Assembly (NCBI RefSeq): GCF_900240285.1
Contig: NZ_OESS01000001.1
Location: 1,426,001-1,490,000, forward strand
Reading direction: 5' to 3'
DNA from: Halobacillus sp. Marseille-P3879
GTDB taxonomy: Bacteria > Bacillota > Bacilli > Bacillales > Halobacillaceae
Length of the DNA: 64,000 bases
The notes beneath the pieces are model-generated. The model worked only from the letters and a program-made list of their open reading frames with translations, did not search any database and was not told the DNA's origin. Of the stretch, positions 60,896 through 64,000 are shown piece after piece. The translations under genes were made by a program, and so were the position numbers. Within the stretch, counting starts at the first letter, position 1. Each line of letters begins with the position of its first letter.

Positions 60896-61921
60896 ATGAT
60901 TTCAATAAATAACTTATCAAAGGTCTTTCACACGAAAGATCAGGACGTTCGAGCTGTCGATGAGTTAAACCTATCTATAGATAAAGGTGAAATCTTTGGA
61001 GTGATCGGATATAGTGGTGCGGGTAAAAGTACTTTTATTCGATTGCTCAATCGACTGGAAGAACCGACAAGCGGTAATATCGAGCTAAACGATCAGGAGA
61101 TAACAAGCCTCAAAAAAGGTGAACTAAGAGTAGCCCGTCAGGAAATCGGGATGATCTTCCAACACTTTAATTTGTTATGGTCAAGGACTGTATTCGATAA
61201 CATTGCGTTTCCTCTGGAGATAGCGGGTGTTTCTAAAGCAAAAAGAGAGGAGCGAGTCAATGAACTTATCGAATTGGTCGGCTTATCCGGACGCGGCGGC
61301 TCTTATCCTTCTCAATTAAGTGGAGGACAGAAACAGCGAGTTGGAATTGCTAGAGCGTTAGCTAATAATCCAAAGGTACTTCTTTGTGATGAAGCTACTT
61401 CTGCTCTGGACCCGGAGACCACGGATTCAATTCTTGATTTGCTTGTAGATATTAATGAACAGTTAGGGCTTACTATTGTGCTCATCACTCATGAGATGCA
61501 CGTCATCAGAAAAATTTGTCATCGTGTTGCAGTTATGGAGAAGGGGAAAGTCGTTGAGGATGGAGATGTTCTGGACGTCTTCCTTCACCCAAAAGAAAAA
61601 GTAACCAAACGTTTTGTTGATCAGGTAATGGGTGATCCTGACCGTGAAGAATCATTACACCTCATACAGGAGAATTATCGTTCTGGAGAAGTCGTGCAGC
61701 TCCATTTCATAGGAGAAAACACGAACCAGGCTCTCATCAGTGAAGTTTCAAGGAAGTTTAATCTTGATGTTAATATCCTTCACGGTAAAATTACACAAAC
61801 TCAAAAAGGGGCATATGGTACAATGCTTGTCCAGCTGGTTGGGGATGCGGAAGTTGTGAATCAAGCCATTGCTTTCATCCGAACAACTTCAGTAGAAGTG
61901 GAGGTGAGTCCGGATGCTTGA
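60896..61921 (+). CDS. metN: Methionine ABC transporter ATP-binding protein
   Basis: This 341-residue ATPase drives methionine import. Walker A GYSGAGKSTFIR, signature LSGGQKQRVGIARAL, Walker B VLLCDEATSALDP and the H-loop LITHEMHV are present, and the C-terminal NIL domain (about 265-341; VVQLHFIGENTNQALISEVS) gives allosteric inhibition by methionine. The gene follows the second S-box and overlaps metP by 8 nt. Confidence 0.96.
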   Translation: MISINNLSKVFHTKDQDVRAVDELNLSIDKGEIFGVIGYSGAGKSTFIRLLNRLEEPTSGNIELNDQEITSLKKGELRVARQEIGMIFQHFNLLWSRTVFDNIAFPLEIAGVSKAKREERVNELIELVGLSGRGGSYPSQLSGGQKQRVGIARALANNPKVLLCDEATSALDPETTDSILDLLVDINEQLGLTIVLITHEMHVIRKICHRVAVMEKGKVVEDGDVLDVFLHPKEKVTKRFVDQVMGDPDREESLHLIQENYRSGEVVQLHFIGENTNQALISEVSRKFNLDVNILHGKITQTQKGAYGTMLVQLVGDAEVVNQAIAFIRTTSVEVEVSPDA

Positions 61922-62582
61922 GGCATTGATTCCGAATGTAAAAACTGAAGACATGATTGAAGCGACAAATGAAACACTATATATGACCTCAGTGTCTGTT
62001 ATAGGAACGTTTATTTTAGGGTTATTACTTGGTTTACTCCTGTATCTTTCAGGTCCAGGCGGTTTATGGGAGAACAAACTGCTGAATTGGATTACCGCAT
62101 CAGTAGTTAATGTGTTTAGGGCAATTCCTTTTATTATTTTAATCTTATTACTCTTTCCATTTACCGACTTTTTAATGGGCACTATACGCGGCCCGGGTGC
62201 TGCATTACCCGCTCTCATTATAGGGGGGGCACCGTTTTACGCGAGGTTAGTTGAAATTGCGCTCAAGGAAGTGGATAAAGGTGTCATAGAAGCAGCAAAA
62301 GCTATGGGAGCTAAATACCGAACCATAATATTTAAGGTTCTTCTTCCTGAATCTATGCCGGCCCTCGTATCAGGGATCACAGTAACAGCTATTGCTTTAA
62401 TCAGCTATACGGCAGTTGCGGGAGTTATTGGAGCCGGCGGTCTTGGTGACTTCGCATATTTCTATGGTTTTCAGCGCAGAGATTTCGACGTTGTAGCTGT
62501 ATGTACTATTTTAATCGTCATTATTGTGTTTATTTTTCAATTTATTGGAGACTTTGTTTCCCGTAAATTGGATAAAAGATAA
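61914..62582 (+). CDS. metP: Methionine ABC transporter permease
   Basis: This 222-residue permease has five or six membrane segments and the EAA coupling loop VEIALKEVDKGVIEAAKAMGAKYRTIIFKVLLPES (about 110-145 by position). ATG 61914 follows GTGGAGGTG inside the end of metN. Together with MetN and MetQ it forms the methionine uptake system. Confidence 0.95.
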   Translation: MLEALIPNVKTEDMIEATNETLYMTSVSVIGTFILGLLLGLLLYLSGPGGLWENKLLNWITASVVNVFRAIPFIILILLLFPFTDFLMGTIRGPGAALPALIIGGAPFYARLVEIALKEVDKGVIEAAKAMGAKYRTIIFKVLLPESMPALVSGITVTAIALISYTAVAGVIGAGGLGDFAYFYGFQRRDFDVVAVCTILIVIIVFIFQFIGDFVSRKLDKR

Positions 62583-62612
62583 TAATACTAATATAAAAAA
62601 GGGGTAAGTATC

Positions 62613-63449
62613 ATGAAAAAAATTTGGTCAAGTTTAATATTTACAGTTTTAATACTTGTTTTAGCAGCGTGTGGAACTTCAGAAGAGGAAGGCTCTTCAG
62701 ATGATGGAGAGGACCAGTCAGAAATTACAGTAGGGGCTTCAAGTACCCCGCACTCTGAAATTTTAGAGGAAGCTCAGCCGCTTCTAGAAGAAGAGGGAAT
62801 CACATTAAATGTCGAAGAATACCAGGACTATGTATTACCTAACCGAGATTTAGAGGAAGGTGAAATTGATGCCAACTATTTCCAGCACATTCCTTATTTA
62901 GAAGAACAGGAAGAGCAGAATGGCTACGACTTTGCTAATCTTGGAGGAATTCATATTGAACCTATGGGAATTTACTCTAAAGACTTTGAAAGTCTGGATG
63001 AAGTAAAAGACGGTACTACGGTTTTAATGAGCAACTCTACAGCTGACCATGGACGAATCCTTTCTCTATTAGAAAAAGAAGGATTAATTACACTAGATGA
63101 AGATGTGAATAAAGTGGATGCTACAGTAGATGATATTGCGGAGAATCCAAAGAATTTAGAGTTTGATACCGGTATTGATGCAGCGCTTCTTCCTGAGAAT
63201 TACGAGCGTGAGGACAATGTATTAGTAGCAATTAATACAAACTATGCAATTGAAGCAGACTTAAACCCAAGTGAAGATGCACTTATTTTAGAGGGCTCGG
63301 ATTCCCCATATGTAAACGTTATTGCCGCTCAAAGTGATGACGAGGATAATGAAGCGTTAAATAAGCTTGTTGAAGTTCTTCGTTCTGAAGAAATTCAAAC
63401 GTTTATCGAAGAAGAATATGAAGGAGCAGTCGTTCCTGTAGACGAGTAA
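62613..63449 (+). CDS. metQ: Methionine-binding lipoprotein
   Basis: This 278-residue solute-binding lipoprotein has the lipobox LAACGT (Cys20) followed by an acidic linker and the NlpA/MetQ domain: ITVGASSTPHSEILEEAQPL, LPNRDLEEGEIDANYFQHIP and AINTNYAIEADL. It delivers D/L-methionine to MetNP. The acidic composition again suggests a halophile. A terminator follows. Confidence 0.95.
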   Translation: MKKIWSSLIFTVLILVLAACGTSEEEGSSDDGEDQSEITVGASSTPHSEILEEAQPLLEEEGITLNVEEYQDYVLPNRDLEEGEIDANYFQHIPYLEEQEEQNGYDFANLGGIHIEPMGIYSKDFESLDEVKDGTTVLMSNSTADHGRILSLLEKEGLITLDEDVNKVDATVDDIAENPKNLEFDTGIDAALLPENYEREDNVLVAINTNYAIEADLNPSEDALILEGSDSPYVNVIAAQSDDEDNEALNKLVEVLRSEEIQTFIEEEYEGAVVPVDE

Positions 63450-63455
63450 TATGAA

Positions 63456-63502
63456 TGAAATCCATCGTGTGGTTGATACTAACCTCATGATGGATTTTTT
63501 TA
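63456..63502 (+). terminator. Intrinsic terminator of metNPQ
   Basis: AAATCCATCGTG pairs with CATGATGGATTT around a 20-nt loop, followed by a T-run. Confidence 0.7.
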
Positions 63503-63520
63503 TTGGAAGGAGTTTAAGTA

Positions 63521-63886
63521 GTGGAAATGGAAAATACCGAAATTAATCTCGCAGAAGCTTATTTACAGGAATACAAACATGGAATGGGTGTATTCTCTGA
63601 AAAAATGCCTCATGTTTCCCATGCTTTTAGTGAGTTTTCTGAAGCTTGCTTTAGAGAGGGAGAACTTTCTAAAAAGGCAAAGCAGTTAATGGCCTTAAGT
63701 ATTAGTGTTGTAGCTCAAGATGAATATTGTATTGTTTATCATACAAAGGGTTGTATAGATCAAGGGGCAACTGAACAAGAGTTAATGGAAGCATGCGGTG
63801 TTGCAGCTGCGTTTGGAGGAGGTGCTGCTCTTAGTCAGGCGGTAACTCTGGTTCAAGAAGCGGTCTCAGATTTAAAGCATCATTAA
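63521..63886 (+). CDS. Carboxymuconolactone decarboxylase family protein (YurZ-like)
   Basis: This 121-residue AhpD-like protein has the CMD helical fold with AKQLMALSISVVAQDEYCIVYHTKGCIDQGATEQEL (about 48-82 by position): the Cys...His-x(3)-Cys arrangement YCIVYHTKGC corresponds to the AhpD redox site ECxxCxxxH region, in a modified form. It starts with GTG behind AAGGAG. In B. subtilis yurZ lies between metNPQ and sufC. Function unknown. Confidence 0.85.
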   Translation: MEMENTEINLAEAYLQEYKHGMGVFSEKMPHVSHAFSEFSEACFREGELSKKAKQLMALSISVVAQDEYCIVYHTKGCIDQGATEQELMEACGVAAAFGGGAALSQAVTLVQEAVSDLKHH

Positions 63887-64000
63887 CTGAAAAGTTAGAA
63901 AATAAAAGCATGTATTAGTAATAAGGATAAAATCAAAGGTACAATCGCTTACATCCGATATATAAACTATAAAATCGAGCAGAAAAGTCTTTAAAGGAGT
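63887..64000 (+). promoter_or_regulatory. Leader region probably preceding sufC (window edge)
   Basis: AT-rich sequence ending in AAAGGAGT, a ribosome binding site at the very window end. By comparison with B. subtilis the next gene would be sufC. No terminator was seen between the yurZ-like gene and this point. Confidence 0.4.

Overview
The window looks like chromosomal DNA of a moderately halophilic, endospore-forming member of the Bacillaceae, close to Halobacillus, Thalassobacillus or Virgibacillus. The evidence is strong AGGAGG-type ribosome binding sites, low to moderate GC, Bacillus-type regulation (S-box, GlpP leader, cre, Fur, FadR and CsoR sites), spore-coat and small spore-type proteins, notably acidic exported proteins, and long stretches of gene order shared with Bacillus subtilis. 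No rRNA, tRNA, CRISPR array, prophage or autonomous insertion sequence was found.

Layout. 0-2.7 kb holds the fructose operon fruR-fruK-fruA on the minus strand, cut by the window edge. 2.9-10.4 kb is the conserved block secG-est-rnr-smpB-ssrA (tmRNA), interrupted by a secreted M14 carboxypeptidase and an acetyltransferase. 10.6-15.6 kb is a formate/oxalate module: OFA transporter, molybdenum formate dehydrogenase, DUF1641 protein and an HMA-fold protein without metal ligands. 15.8-19.3 kb has small unknown proteins and glpF-glpK behind a GlpP-type leader with a cre site. 19.4-22.3 kb has murB and ilvD. 22.6-30.9 kb is a complete six-gene NRPS-independent siderophore operon (rhizobactin/schizokinen type) behind two Fur boxes. 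31-36.5 kb has a histidine phosphatase, an aldo/keto reductase, a zinc-ribbon peptide, a decayed segment, isocitrate lyase and an HpaB-type monooxygenase. 36.5-42.5 kb is an accessory zone of small hydrophilic (partly spore-type) proteins, a Fur-controlled small protein, a kinase-like protein, a TrmB regulator with a divergent MFS pump, and YvbH- and YfhD-like proteins. 42.9-44.8 kb has an orphan glycine-betaine binding lipoprotein and an eRF1-like protein. 44.9-47.0 kb is an unusual operon: heme-monooxygenase-like, unknown helical protein, B12-binding sensor, PAS/STAS protein. 47.1-50.1 kb is csoR-copA-copZ, followed by two CotF-like coat proteins. 50.9-63.9 kb matches the B. subtilis order yusM (proline dehydrogenase)-fadN-fadA-fadE-yusI-gcvH-yusF-yusE-yusD-metNPQ-yurZ, with an inserted TlpA-like thioredoxin. 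It includes two tandem SAM-I riboswitches, and the window stops at what is probably the start of suf.

The most interesting candidate for an undescribed system is the 45.2-47.0 kb operon. It contains a stand-alone cobalamin-binding protein with the W-x9-EH cap motif of CarH/LitR photoreceptors. This protein is translationally coupled to an RsbR-like PAS/STAS protein and to a small helical protein, which suggests a B12-based light or redox input into stressosome-type signalling. Other notable points are a family of ~275-bp dispersed repeats (three copies), a Fur box placed exactly between the -35 and -10 of a small-protein gene, a hairpin that fully sequesters a Shine-Dalgarno sequence in front of the yusD-like gene, and two S-boxes with separate promoters.
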